Origin: Mycobacterium sp. EPa45
GTDB taxonomy: Bacteria > Actinomycetota > Actinomycetes > Mycobacteriales > Mycobacteriaceae
DNA length: 64,000 bases
Reading direction: 5' to 3'
Assembly (NCBI RefSeq): GCF_001021385.1
Contig: NZ_CP011773.1
Span: forward strand, 2,604,001-2,668,000
Numbering within the stretch: the stretch's first letter is position 1; every line of letters begins with the position of its first letter. The translations under genes and the position numbers were made by a program. Under the pieces are notes generated by a model. That model searched no databases. It was not told the DNA's origin and worked only from the letters and a program-made list of their open reading frames with translations. Positions 15,760-23,919 of the stretch are shown piece by piece.

Positions 15760-16385
15760 CTCCAAAGATCGCGCCGCGTCGGCCGCCGGGCGGTAGTCAA
15801 GTGCGCGCGGACCGCACCCGCGAGGCGGTGCTGGACGAGACCGTGCGCTGCGTGGTCGAGGAGGGGTTTGCTGCCGCAAGCGCCAAGCACATCGCCGAAC
15901 GGGCCGGCGTGACCTGGGGTGTCGTGCAATATCACTTCGGCGACCGCGACGGGCTGCTGATGGCCGTCGTCGACCGGGGGTTCACCGAACTGCTGGAGTT
16001 GCTGCGCAACCTGCCACCCCCGTCGGCCGCGCAAACCCGGCGCAAGCGGGTGGAATTGGTGGTCCACGCCGCGTGGGAAGCCTTCTCCAGCCCGACCTCG
16101 CGCGCCTCGCTGGAGATTCTCATCGGCACCCGGGCCATGCGCGACGAACGAGGCACCCGACGCCTGGTCGAATTGCAAAGGGCCATATCGGATTTGAGCC
16201 GCGATATCGCCGAGGGGCTGGACAACCCGCACGCCGTGGCGATCGGTGACCTCATCTGGGCGACCATGCGGGGGTTGGTGATCACCCAGCTCGTCATGGC
16301 CGTACCACAGCACAGCAATCGTGAGCTGACCGCACTGGTCGACGTGATCTGCTCATACCTCGATCGACATGCGCAAACACAATGA
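15753..16385 (+). CDS. TetR-family transcriptional regulator
   Basis: 210 residues. The start is GTG at 15753 (a second GTG at 15756), inside the last codons of the reductase gene. The N-terminal helix-turn-helix reads REAVLDETVRCVVEEGF then AKHIAERAGVTWGVVQYHFG, clear TetR pattern. The C-terminal ligand domain has hydrophobic helices (GDLIWATMRGLVITQLVM). It probably represses the operon it closes and the divergent thiolase/DUF35 pair through the palindrome at 13778; the inducer is likely a CoA thioester, by inference. Confidence 0.92.
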   Translation: MVTPKIAPRRPPGGSQVRADRTREAVLDETVRCVVEEGFAAASAKHIAERAGVTWGVVQYHFGDRDGLLMAVVDRGFTELLELLRNLPPPSAAQTRRKRVELVVHAAWEAFSSPTSRASLEILIGTRAMRDERGTRRLVELQRAISDLSRDIAEGLDNPHAVAIGDLIWATMRGLVITQLVMAVPQHSNRELTALVDVICSYLDRHAQTQ

Positions 16386-16417
16386 GCACCAAGCAAAGTC
16401 ACAGTTAGGTCATAGGA

Positions 16418-16436
16418 GCGCGCCGACTCGGCGCGC
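16418..16436 (+). terminator. GC-rich hairpin after the TetR gene
   Basis: GCGCGCCG (16418-16425), loop ACT, CGGCGCGC (16429-16436) form a perfect 8-bp stem 33 bp after the TetR stop. There is no T-tract, as is usual for mycobacterial terminators. It could also lie in the leader of the next gene, whose ATG is at 16477. Confidence 0.6.
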
Positions 16437-16476
16437 CTGAGTGACTTTGGCGGCGAGCCGTGGTGATCATGGCCGA

Positions 16477-17997
16477 ATGACCGAACCGCTGGGTATCTCC
16501 GTGGGCACGACCAGCCTTGTCGCCGTACGCGCCGGCGCGGCACCGGTCATCTGTCCCGCCGAGGTCACGATCGGCGATCAGCTGTGGACCGGATTCGTCG
16601 ACCGCGTCGGCGATCCGACACCGTTGACACACGACGGGTTCGCTTACCGTGCCGAGCAGTTGCTCGCCGCGGCGCTTTCCGGGCTGGCCGACACCGAAGG
16701 CTCCGGCCTGGCAGCGGTATCGGCGGTAGCGGTTCCCGCGCACTGGGGTCCGGGTCGCCGCGACGCGCTGCGCGATGCGCTGTGGGATCTGCCGGCACTG
16801 GCCACGGCCCCCGCCCCGCCGGTGCTGGTCTCCGATGCGACTGCCGCGCTGCGGTCCCTGCAGACCGACCCCGGGCTCCCGCGCCACGGCGTGATCGTGG
16901 TGTGCCACTTGGACACCGGGGGCACATCCGTGACGCTAGCCGACGGCGCTGCAGACTTCCGCCAGATCGGCGAGACGGTGCGCTTCGCCGAGCCATCCGG
17001 TGAGGACGCCGGTGTGCTGGGGGCCCTCGATGGCGCACTGCAACATGCCCGGATCGCGCGCACCGATATCAGCGCCGTTGCCGCCATTGGCGAACACGCG
17101 ACACCGGTTGTCGTGCAACAGCTTTCCACCCGTCTGCAGATTCCGGTCAGTGTCTCGGCGCACCCGCAGCTGGATGCCGCGCTGGGCGCCGGTCTGGCCG
17201 CGGCCCGCCAGCTGGCGGCCGACGCGCCGACCGGCATGGCTCCGGCACCGCTGATCGCCGACGTCGGCCCGCAGTCGGCGACGATGGCCGCGGCGCTGGC
17301 CTGGTCCAACGACGAGGCGTCCGACGTGGCCGCCGGTAGCGAACAGTCCTACGGTTACTCCGATTACGACTATCGCGGGTATGGCGACGACGAGGACGAT
17401 GACCTGTCGATCCTCGGCGGCCAACCACTCGAGAAACGCGGGTCGGGGCTGACTCGCAGCGTGCCGCTGCTGCTCGGCGGGGCGGCTGCCGTCGCCGCCG
17501 TGGCTGTCGGAGGCTTCGCCTACACCCTCACCGGAATCAGCACGCCCGATAGGCCATCGGTCAAGCCTCTTCCGGCCACCGCGGTCACCTCGGTCGTGAG
17601 CAGCCCGCCGCCGGCGGTCGAACCCGCGACGGTGACCAATCCGCCGGTACAGACCGTCACCGAGCAGGCTCCGGCCCCGCAGACCCCGACGACCGTCATC
17701 ACCGTGGCGCCCACGACCACGACGACGCCGCCCACCACCACGACGCCCACCAGCACGACGACCACCACCCCGACGACCACCACCACGACAACAACGACGA
17801 CAACGACGACAACGACCACGCCCACCACCACGACGACGACATCGACGACCACGCCGACGACGACCACCACGGCCGCGACGACCACGACCGACTGGGACAC
17901 CACGACGACCACACGGCGGCCGCTGATCCCTGGCCTGCCACCCCCGCCGCAGATCCCCGGATTGCCCCCGATGCCGAATCTCAACGTCGTCGGCTGA
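16477..17997 (+). CDS. Hsp70/actin-like membrane protein with Thr-rich extracellular tail (DUF7159-like)
   Basis: 506 residues from the ATG at 16477. The N-terminal domain starts EPLGISVGTTSLVAV, a phosphate-1-like motif of the actin/Hsp70 fold, and continues with a degenerate ATPase half (VIVVCHLDTGGTSVTLADG near 150). An acidic Tyr/Asp linker (YGYSDYDYRGYGDDEDDD) precedes one membrane helix at about 329-351. The outer part is Pro/Thr-rich, with almost pure threonine at about 408-476, ending GLPPPPQIPGLPP. This matches a mycobacterial family with a cytosolic Hsp70-like domain and a surface stalk; the tail is a likely site for O-mannosylation. Role unknown, perhaps cell-wall sensing. Confidence 0.75.
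   Translation: MTEPLGISVGTTSLVAVRAGAAPVICPAEVTIGDQLWTGFVDRVGDPTPLTHDGFAYRAEQLLAAALSGLADTEGSGLAAVSAVAVPAHWGPGRRDALRDALWDLPALATAPAPPVLVSDATAALRSLQTDPGLPRHGVIVVCHLDTGGTSVTLADGAADFRQIGETVRFAEPSGEDAGVLGALDGALQHARIARTDISAVAAIGEHATPVVVQQLSTRLQIPVSVSAHPQLDAALGAGLAAARQLAADAPTGMAPAPLIADVGPQSATMAAALAWSNDEASDVAAGSEQSYGYSDYDYRGYGDDEDDDLSILGGQPLEKRGSGLTRSVPLLLGGAAAVAAVAVGGFAYTLTGISTPDRPSVKPLPATAVTSVVSSPPPAVEPATVTNPPVQTVTEQAPAPQTPTTVITVAPTTTTTPPTTTTPTSTTTTTPTTTTTTTTTTTTTTTTPTTTTTTSTTTPTTTTTAATTTTDWDTTTTTRRPLIPGLPPPPQIPGLPPMPNLNVVG
17700..17905 (+). repeat. Low-complexity ACC/ACG threonine-codon tract
   Basis: Almost every codon is ACC, ACG or ACA, broken by CCC/CCG, encoding the threonine stalk of the Hsp70-like membrane protein. 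Such a tract can vary in length by slippage between strains. Confidence 0.8.
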
Positions 17998-18033
17998 GGT
18001 TTGCCCGGCCGCGTTTCGGGCATCCCCGCGCAG

Positions 18034-18657
18034 GTGACCACCACCGTAGGAACCCTCAAAGCGCTCGCGCTGGTGTGCAGCCTCAAGCCCAGCCCGGCAT
18101 CGTCCAGCAGCGAACTGATCGCCCAGCACGTCTTCGAGACACTGCGTGGTCTGGGTGTGGACTGTGAATCGCTTCGCGCGGTCGACTTCGCGATCGCCCC
18201 CGGTGTCGAGGCCGATATGGGCGACGGCGACCAATGGCCGAGCATCAGAACCAAGGTGCTCGACGCCGACATCCTGCTGATCAGCACACCGATATGGCTC
18301 GGTCACCCCTCGAGCGTCACCCAGCGTGTCCTGGAGCGCCTTGACGCGGAACTGTCGAACAAGGACGACGACGGTCGTCCGGTCATGGTCGGCAAGGTGG
18401 CAATCGTCAGCGTGGTCGGCAACGAGGACGGCGCGCACAAGGTCATCGCCGACCTGTTCCAGTCGCTCAACGATGTCGGCTACAGCATTCCCGCGCAGGG
18501 CTCCACCTACTGGAACGGCGAGGCGATGCAGTCCACGGACTACAACGATCTCGACGAGGTGCCCGAGGCGGTGGCGTCGGCGACCGCGGCGGCCGCACGC
18601 AATGCGGTGCACCTCGTCCGCCTGTTGCGCGCTGCGAAATACCCGGCTTACGAGTGA
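18034..18657 (+). CDS. Flavodoxin-like / NADPH-dependent FMN reductase family protein
   Basis: 207 residues from the GTG at 18034; a TTG at 18001 with GAGG close upstream is the alternative start. The N-terminal strand LKALALVCSLKPSPASSSSEL is the FMN-phosphate loop of the NADPH-dependent FMN reductase/flavodoxin fold. ADILLISTPIWLGHPSSVTQ gives the second flavin loop (STPIW), and STYWNGEAM the third. It probably binds FMN and reduces quinones or flavin. It lies closely after the Hsp70-like gene on the same strand and is convergent with the methyltransferase gene, one base between stops. Confidence 0.85.
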   Translation: MTTTVGTLKALALVCSLKPSPASSSSELIAQHVFETLRGLGVDCESLRAVDFAIAPGVEADMGDGDQWPSIRTKVLDADILLISTPIWLGHPSSVTQRVLERLDAELSNKDDDGRPVMVGKVAIVSVVGNEDGAHKVIADLFQSLNDVGYSIPAQGSTYWNGEAMQSTDYNDLDEVPEAVASATAAAARNAVHLVRLLRAAKYPAYE

Positions 18658-18658
18658 G

Positions 18659-19291
18659 TTACCGGGGCTCGGCTCCCGGCACGCCGGTGCGGACCGCCAC
18701 CGATTGCGCTGAGCCGGTCTCGAACACCTCGATGATCACGTCGTCGTCGGCGTATCCGCCGATCCGGTTCAATCCCGGCGTCGCGGCGACGACGGCAGTG
18801 ACGGCGTCACCGGACAGCGGATAGTCGGCCACCGGGTGGCGCCAGTGCGCGGTGACGATGGTGGCATCCGACTGCAGCCGGGGTAGTTCCCGGTGCAGTG
18901 TTGTGCGCAGCGTGTCAGCGTCGAAGTAGTAGCCCATTTCTGAGATCAGCACCAGATCGAAATCTGTTGCCGGCCAACTCGTATCGAATGATTGATTGAG
19001 CAGGGTCACCGAGTCGCGGCACCCGCCGGCGCGCAGGCGGGCATCCGCTTGTGCCAGCGCCGTGTCGGCCACATCGGTGGCCGTCACGTGGTCACATCGG
19101 GCACTGAGGTGTTCGGTGAGCACCCCGATCGAACATCCCGGCTCGAACGCGTGGCGGTAACGTTCGCGGGGCAGCACGGCGAGGGTGATCGCATACTTGC
19201 GGCGTTCGTACCATCGCGAGGAGAGCTGCCAAGGGTCACTCGACTCCGCGTAGAGGGCGTCGAAGTAGTCCGGGGGCAGCCTGCCCGTCAT
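18659..19291 (-). CDS. SAM-dependent methyltransferase (NodS-like)
   Basis: 210 residues from the ATG at 19291, which overlaps the stop of the PIG-L gene by 4 bp. The N-terminus PPDYFDALYAESSDPWQLSS is typical of NodS-type methyltransferases. The SAM motif I is HAFEPGCSIGVLTEHL, followed by VTATDVADTALAQA and FDLVLISEMGYYF. It is the last gene of a four-gene cassette with a glycosyltransferase, an acyl-CoA dehydrogenase-like protein and a PIG-L deacetylase. NodS N-methylates a deacetylated aminosugar, so methylation of the amine exposed by the PIG-L enzyme is a sensible hypothesis. Confidence 0.88.
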   Translation of the reverse strand: MTGRLPPDYFDALYAESSDPWQLSSRWYERRKYAITLAVLPRERYRHAFEPGCSIGVLTEHLSARCDHVTATDVADTALAQADARLRAGGCRDSVTLLNQSFDTSWPATDFDLVLISEMGYYFDADTLRTTLHRELPRLQSDATIVTAHWRHPVADYPLSGDAVTAVVAATPGLNRIGGYADDDVIIEVFETGSAQSVAVRTGVPGAEPR

Positions 19292-20055
19292 CGGAACACC
19301 ACCTCGCCAACGCGCTCCAACCGTGCCAGCACATGCGGCGCCAGGATCGGTTCCCGGTTCGCGCCATCGGATCCGACCTGGCTCCTGAAGGCTGCGATAG
19401 CAGCGCTCTTTCGTTGCTTCGCAACAGCATTCATGGCTACCCGGGTCGCTCGATGCCACGGTACGACGTCGTCGCCGGGTCTGGCCCAGTGCCACATCCA
19501 CACCGGGTACTCCAGGAGCACGGCTGCGGTGCGGGACGCCGCGACGGCAGCCGCCCGCCCGACCGCCTCGTGATCGGGATGCCCGTCACCACGCCACGTC
19601 GCCGCACACCACGTGCCCGGGCCGCGGTTGGACAGCACGTCGGTGAGCAGGTCGGTCAGCTCGGATTCCTGTTCAGCGAGCCGTCCGTCGGCGAGCCCGA
19701 GGAAAGTGGGGATATCAAGACCCAACAGTGTTGCTGCCGAACGTGACTCACTGCGCCGGGTTTCCTCGAGCTGCGATCGTTCGGACGCCGACAGACCTGC
19801 CCAGGCCCCGCCCCCGTCGCTGGCGATGACCGTGTGCACGTCGATGCCGCGAGCCGCGATCGAGAACGCCGCCGCGCCGAAACCAAGCACCTCGTCGTCG
19901 GGATGGGGTGCCACCACGACAAGCCCCGGGCACTGATCCAGCGGCAGCACCGGATACGGGCTCTGGCGCTGAACCCATTCTTCGGCGGGTGTTCCGCCTC
20001 CGGCGATAGGTCTGGCGGCGAACCGTGCCGCATTGCTCGCCGCGACGGCACTCAC
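19288..20055 (-). CDS. PIG-L family deacetylase
   Basis: 255 residues from the GTG at 20055, overlapping the stop of the acyl-CoA dehydrogenase gene. The zinc-binding motif PHPDDEVLG is at about 45, and the third metal ligand His lies in GDGHPDHEAVGRA. These are the hallmarks of the MshB/PIG-L N-acetylglucosamine-type deacetylases. The start is set by translational coupling (GTGA overlap). Together with the GT2 enzyme and NodS-like methyltransferase it suggests synthesis of a modified aminosugar or glycolipid. It is not MshB itself, which is encoded alone in mycobacteria. Confidence 0.88.
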   Translation of the reverse strand: MSAVAASNAARFAARPIAGGGTPAEEWVQRQSPYPVLPLDQCPGLVVVAPHPDDEVLGFGAAAFSIAARGIDVHTVIASDGGGAWAGLSASERSQLEETRRSESRSAATLLGLDIPTFLGLADGRLAEQESELTDLLTDVLSNRGPGTWCAATWRGDGHPDHEAVGRAAAVAASRTAAVLLEYPVWMWHWARPGDDVVPWHRATRVAMNAVAKQRKSAAIAAFRSQVGSDGANREPILAPHVLARLERVGEVVFR

Positions 20056-20981
20056 CGGGCCACCAGGGCACCCAGTGCCGCGAGGTCCTTCTCGGCGTGG
20101 CTCTGCCGGACGTACATGCTCAGATCGGCGACACGGCGGGCGTGCGCTTCGTCCAGGGCCAGCGGGGCAGGGCCCAATGCCCGGGCGGTGCGGCCGATGA
20201 CCGCATCGACCGCGGTCTCGACGGCCGCGCGCAACCGCCTGGCCGCCACCTCGGCGTCGCTGTCCGGAGCGGTATCGACCTCCGCGGCGGTGCTCGCCAT
20301 CAGGGCGGCCGCGGCGGCCAGTGCCGAGTCCACGGCGCCGAGATGGGCTGCGGCATGCGGGTTGTCGCGCTGTTTCTCGGCCACCGCCCGATACAGGGGT
20401 GCGGCGACAGCGCGGGCGGCACCCAGCCAGCAGGCGGCGACGCCCGCCGCGCCATGCCAAAAGCCCGGCCGCGTCAGATACTCGTCTACGCCGCCGACCG
20501 GGATGGCAGGCGCGGCGTCGAACCGCACCGACCGGGTGTCGGAGTCGGCCATGCCGGAGTTTCGCCACTCGCTCGGCAACAACTGAACGCCGCGGCCGTG
20601 CAGGTCTACCGCGTATAGGCCGCGGGCACCGGTCTCGGTGTGGGCCGTCACCAGAGCGTCGGCGCAGAGCCCGGCACCGGAGCACCACGCCTTCGTTCCG
20701 CTCAGCGTCACGACGTCGCCGTCGCGCAGAGCGGTCACCACCGCCCCGGGGGCTTCGGCCGCCCACACGCCCCACAACCGGCCCGGCCGCACCGGCGGTC
20801 CGCGGAGTTCGGCCAGGATCGCCACGGCGTCGGTGTGTGCCTCCGCGAGTCGGCCGGCGACCACGTCCCGTTCGCACAGGTCGGCCAAGGACTGCCAACG
20901 CGTCAGGGTGCCACCCGAGCCGGGTAACGGGAGATTCAGCTCACCGGCGTCAAGCCACCGCTGCACGGTCGCGGTGCTCAT
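20052..20981 (-). CDS. Acyl-CoA dehydrogenase-like flavoprotein
   Basis: 309 residues, shorter than the usual 380 because the N-terminal helical domain is reduced. The beta domain is recognisable: LRDGDVVTLSGTKAWCSGAG and LYAVDLHGRGVQLLPSEW. The C-terminal helices follow (AACWLGAARAVAAPLYRAV). The usual catalytic Glu is not evident, so it may act as an oxidase, a hydroxylase-like flavoprotein or a non-catalytic subunit. It overlaps both neighbours by 4 bp, which ties it to the glycosyltransferase and PIG-L genes; an acyl-CoA dehydrogenase in a sugar cassette is unusual. Confidence 0.83.
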   Translation of the reverse strand: MSTATVQRWLDAGELNLPLPGSGGTLTRWQSLADLCERDVVAGRLAEAHTDAVAILAELRGPPVRPGRLWGVWAAEAPGAVVTALRDGDVVTLSGTKAWCSGAGLCADALVTAHTETGARGLYAVDLHGRGVQLLPSEWRNSGMADSDTRSVRFDAAPAIPVGGVDEYLTRPGFWHGAAGVAACWLGAARAVAAPLYRAVAEKQRDNPHAAAHLGAVDSALAAAAALMASTAAEVDTAPDSDAEVAARRLRAAVETAVDAVIGRTARALGPAPLALDEAHARRVADLSMYVRQSHAEKDLAALGALVAR

Positions 20982-21724
20982 GCCGAGTCGCGTTCCGGAA
21001 CCAGCATGCCTCGCAGATGGGCTGCGAATCCGGCTGGGGCACGGCCGATCTGGCGTGCGGAGGTGGCCACCGACAGGCGGGTATCGCGGCGGATGCGGTA
21101 ACCGGTCACTTCGAAACGATGGACCAGGTCGACGTCCTCGCCACTGGACAGCGCATCGAATCCGCCGACATGCCAGTAGGCGTCGGCCGCGAAACCCATG
21201 TTCGCGCCGTGGACGTGATCATGGGCGACGCGGCCGGGCTGGATCTTGGCGTGATAGGCCCGTAGGTAGCGACCGACCGCCTTCATCGGGATCTGGCGCC
21301 AGTTCGTGATCCGCACGACGCCGAGGACCATATCGGCTCTGGCGGAGAGCTGGCGCACCAGCCAATTGGCGTCCACCCGGCTGTCCGCGTCGGTGGTTGC
21401 GTACCAGGTGGTCGGTCCGGTCACACCCTCGTTGCGGGCGTAAGAGAAGCCGGCGGCACGGGCCGCTCCGACGCTGCGGGCGTCGATCTCCAGGAAGTGC
21501 ACGTCGGGACCGAAGCGGTCCGACAGTGCGTTGCTTCCGTCATTGCAGCTGTCCAGCACGACCACCACCGTCACCGGAATACCGGCTCTCGCGGCCGCGG
21601 CCAACACAGCCAGCAGGCATTCCGGTAGGGCCGACGACTCGTTGTGGGCGGGCACGACGATCGCCGCCCTGTCGAAACCAGTAGCAGCCACGGCAGTGAA
21701 ATAGCCGGTGGCCGCGATTTTCAC
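20978..21724 (-). CDS. Family 2 glycosyltransferase
   Basis: 248 residues from the GTG at 21724. The GT-A motif AAIVVPAHNESSALPECL is near the start, then VVVLDSCNDGS. The metal-binding DxD is in WYATTDADSRVDANWL, and the acceptor loop is GGFDALSSGEDVDLVHR (ED). No membrane helices are visible, so it is cytosolic. It heads a four-gene cassette with acyl-CoA dehydrogenase, PIG-L and methyltransferase genes, all joined by 4-bp overlaps, implying one transcript and one pathway. Donor and acceptor are unknown. Confidence 0.88.
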   Translation of the reverse strand: MKIAATGYFTAVAATGFDRAAIVVPAHNESSALPECLLAVLAAAARAGIPVTVVVVLDSCNDGSNALSDRFGPDVHFLEIDARSVGAARAAGFSYARNEGVTGPTTWYATTDADSRVDANWLVRQLSARADMVLGVVRITNWRQIPMKAVGRYLRAYHAKIQPGRVAHDHVHGANMGFAADAYWHVGGFDALSSGEDVDLVHRFEVTGYRIRRDTRLSVATSARQIGRAPAGFAAHLRGMLVPERDSA

Positions 21725-21914
21725 ACCCCGTCGCAGACGCAGGGGTTCGCAGCCCCCGTCGATTCGACGGTCACCGGCGGGAGCGTCGCCGGTATCAGCG
21801 GCGTCCAGATCGGACCCGGCGCCACACTGTTGCACCGAATATCCTTGCCGCCCAACAACTTCGAGAGAGTAGCCGAGAGGTTCACGATCGCACCCGTGGT
21901 CGCGGCGAACCGCG

Positions 21915-22643
21915 TCAGCCCGGATTCAACTGTGCTTGCGCCGCATCAACGATCTTGGCCGCCACCTCGGCCAGCGGAACGTTGGTGTCGTGCGACAGCT
22001 GCCGCAGCATTTCGAACGCCTGGTTGGCGTCTTTGCTGTAGCGCTCCATGATCATGCCCTTGGCCTGGCCGATGATGTCGCGACTGGCCAAGGCCTCGCG
22101 GAATTGCGATTCGCGCCGTGCCGCGTCCCACACCAGGGCCGAGTGCGCGGCGAACAGCGAGCCCAGCTGTTTGGTTCGTTCGTCGAATGCGTTGGGACGT
22201 TCGGCGAAGACATTCAGCGCCCCCATCACCTTTCCGGTCAGGAACAGTTGATAGCCCATGATGCTGCGCACCGGTGTGGTCTTCAGAGCCTCGGCGCAGA
22301 ATGCCGGCCAGCGGGTCTCGCCGGACAGATCCGCGACGTGCACCACGCGGTGGTCCCAGGCCGACGACAGGCATGGGCCTTCCCCGGTGTGCCGTTGAAT
22401 GTCGTCGATCCGAACCGCCCACGAATGCGTCGCCGCGGGGGTGTCGATTTCGGACTGGCTTGCCGTCACAGTGATGTTGGCGTACTCCGCACCGGGCAGT
22501 TCCGCCGCGGCGTGCTCCACGAGTTCGGCGACCACACCGCCGCCAAGGGTCCGCCGTTCGTAGAGGCTGCGGGCGATTTCCGCGATGCGGGCAGCCGCAT
22601 CCGCGAGTTCCTCTTGATCATCGACCGGCATGACTGCTCGCAT
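21915..22643 (-). CDS. GAF-ANTAR RNA-binding antiterminator-type regulator
   Basis: 242 residues from the ATG at 22643 (a second ATG at 22631). The GAF domain spans about 15-165, with YANITVTASQSE, SSAWDHRVVHVADL and IMGYQLFLTGKVMGALNVF. The ANTAR domain is at the C-terminus, with SRDIIGQAKGMIMERY and AFEMLRQLSHDTNVPLAEVA, the three-helix RNA-binding unit that stabilises antitermination hairpins. Mycobacteria have many such proteins, with uncertain targets. The gene is solitary, 190 bp from the glycosyltransferase start. Confidence 0.9.
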   Translation of the reverse strand: MRAVMPVDDQEELADAAARIAEIARSLYERRTLGGGVVAELVEHAAAELPGAEYANITVTASQSEIDTPAATHSWAVRIDDIQRHTGEGPCLSSAWDHRVVHVADLSGETRWPAFCAEALKTTPVRSIMGYQLFLTGKVMGALNVFAERPNAFDERTKQLGSLFAAHSALVWDAARRESQFREALASRDIIGQAKGMIMERYSKDANQAFEMLRQLSHDTNVPLAEVAAKIVDAAQAQLNPG

Positions 22644-22716
22644 ACCCGCCACGATGGACGGCGCAACCTCGATGCGCCGACGGGTTGACCGGAGGTTGCT
22701 GAGGGAACGGCCGGCT

Positions 22717-23214
22717 CTACACCACCGACAGGTAGCGCCGGGTGATGACCCGCTGAACCAGCGAGGCCACCGGCGACCCGACCTGGCTCCACCACGTCGC
22801 CGGTCTGGAGAACGCCACCACCTCGGCGTGCACGGACTCGTCCCCGGGCTCGAAGCGCACCCCGAACATTTCCTCGCCGGACACCGCATGGCCGGGCAGA
22901 CTTCCGTAGGCGAAGCCGCGCCGGTTGGGCTCGTCGACCACGTAAACCACCCGGCAGGGCGCGGCGAACGGACCCAGCCGACCGAGAACATCCGTGCCCA
23001 CCTCTGCCACTTCCGTCGTGGCGGCGACCCGCAGGCCCGCACCGCGCAGCATTCCGTAGCGCATCACTGCGTGGGCCGCTCGCTCGAACCGGTCTCGGCC
23101 GCTACCGATCCGGGACGACAGCCGCACGTGGTGATAGCCCGCAGGCAATTCCGCCGCCGTAGCGCCGACCTCGGCATAGGTCAGCGGGCGGTCGGCCAGG
23201 TCGCTGAGCTTCAC
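22717..23214 (-). CDS. DUF1990 family protein
   Basis: 165 residues from a GTG. It contains PLTYAEVGATAAELPAGYHH at the N-terminus, GSGRDRFERAAHAVMRYGML, VVYVVDEPNRRGFAYGSLPG and EEMFGVRFEPGDESV, all typical of DUF1990. This is a small beta-rich family of actinobacteria and some plants with no known activity, though the fold suggests binding of a hydrophobic ligand. It is divergent from the thioesterase gene with a dyad element between. Confidence 0.82.
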   Translation of the reverse strand: MKLSDLADRPLTYAEVGATAAELPAGYHHVRLSSRIGSGRDRFERAAHAVMRYGMLRGAGLRVAATTEVAEVGTDVLGRLGPFAAPCRVVYVVDEPNRRGFAYGSLPGHAVSGEEMFGVRFEPGDESVHAEVVAFSRPATWWSQVGSPVASLVQRVITRRYLSVV

Positions 23215-23237
23215 AGCTACACCTTCGCACTACGCCT

Positions 23238-23258
23238 CTTACGTACGCTCGACGTAAG
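23238..23258. promoter_or_regulatory. Inverted repeat in the DUF1990/thioesterase divergent promoter
   Basis: CTTACGT (23238-23244), 7-nt spacer, ACGTAAG (23252-23258): a perfect dyad about 24 bp from the DUF1990 start and 44 bp from the thioesterase start. It is a candidate repressor or activator site; the protein is unknown. Confidence 0.5.
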
Positions 23259-23301
23259 TAGCCCGCATCCGGCGGCATACGGTAACCAGGTGGTAGAGGA
23301 C

Positions 23302-23919
23302 ATGACGGCGGCGGTCCATCCCGGTGGCGGATTCAACCCGCCGGTGCCGACGAGCAAGGGCGGGCCGGATTACGGCCGGTTCCTCGACGCGGTGCGCGAC
23401 CTGCAGGACCACGCTCGCGCCGTGGACGCGCCCGATGAGGTGATCACCCGGGCCGCTGACCTTCTCGAGCAAGCGTCGGCGCTGCTGACGCCCTACGACG
23501 CCGACGAATGGACCGCGCCTTCGGGGCGGCGAATGGACCTGCCGATGCGCGGCAGCATCCTGGCCGTCCCCAACGAGACGGAGGTCGGCGAGGACGGCCG
23601 GCTGCGGGGCTGGGTCCGGTTCCGGCGCTACCACCTTGGTCGCAACGGCGCGGTCCACGGCGGTTTCATCGCCCATCTCTTCGATTCGGTCCTGGGCAAG
23701 ACGTCGATCATGCTGACCGGCGGGACCGTCCGGCGGACCGCATACCTGCATGTCAACTACCGCAAGATCGTGCCTATCGAGAAGGAACTCCAGGTCGAGG
23801 CCGGGGTTGTGCGGACCGAGGGCCGCAAAGTCTTCGTCGATGTCCGGCTCTGCGACGGCGACGACCTGCTGGCCGATGGTGAAGGACTGTTCGTGGCGCT
23901 GAAACCGGGGCAGCCGTGA
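23302..23919 (+). CDS. PaaI-type hotdog thioesterase
   Basis: 205 residues from the ATG at 23302, with AGGTGG eight bases upstream; a GTG at 23290 is possible. The hotdog core is at about 105-205: RFRRYHLGRNGAVHGGFIAH, with the HGG helix and the Asn/Gly turn typical of PaaI/THEM4 enzymes, then TAYLHVNYRKIVPIEKEL and VFVDVRLCDGDDLLADGEGL. The helical N-terminal extension of about 90 residues is larger than in PaaI itself. It probably hydrolyses an acyl-CoA. It overlaps the next gene by 4 bp. Confidence 0.85.
   Translation: MTAAVHPGGGFNPPVPTSKGGPDYGRFLDAVRDLQDHARAVDAPDEVITRAADLLEQASALLTPYDADEWTAPSGRRMDLPMRGSILAVPNETEVGEDGRLRGWVRFRRYHLGRNGAVHGGFIAHLFDSVLGKTSIMLTGGTVRRTAYLHVNYRKIVPIEKELQVEAGVVRTEGRKVFVDVRLCDGDDLLADGEGLFVALKPGQP

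Noticed and set aside
17700..17905. The ACC/ACG repeat as a CRISPR array or minisatellite
   Set aside because: No spacer-repeat structure; it is an in-frame threonine-codon tract inside a coding sequence.
16936..18612. A 558-codon minus-strand frame across the Hsp70-like gene and the flavodoxin gene
   Set aside because: It is the complement of the Thr-rich tract and coding sequence, giving Gly/Arg low complexity with no domain.
19288..20898. A 536-codon frame that would extend the PIG-L protein
   Set aside because: The part before the GTG at 20055 is antiphase to the acyl-CoA dehydrogenase gene and has no domain.
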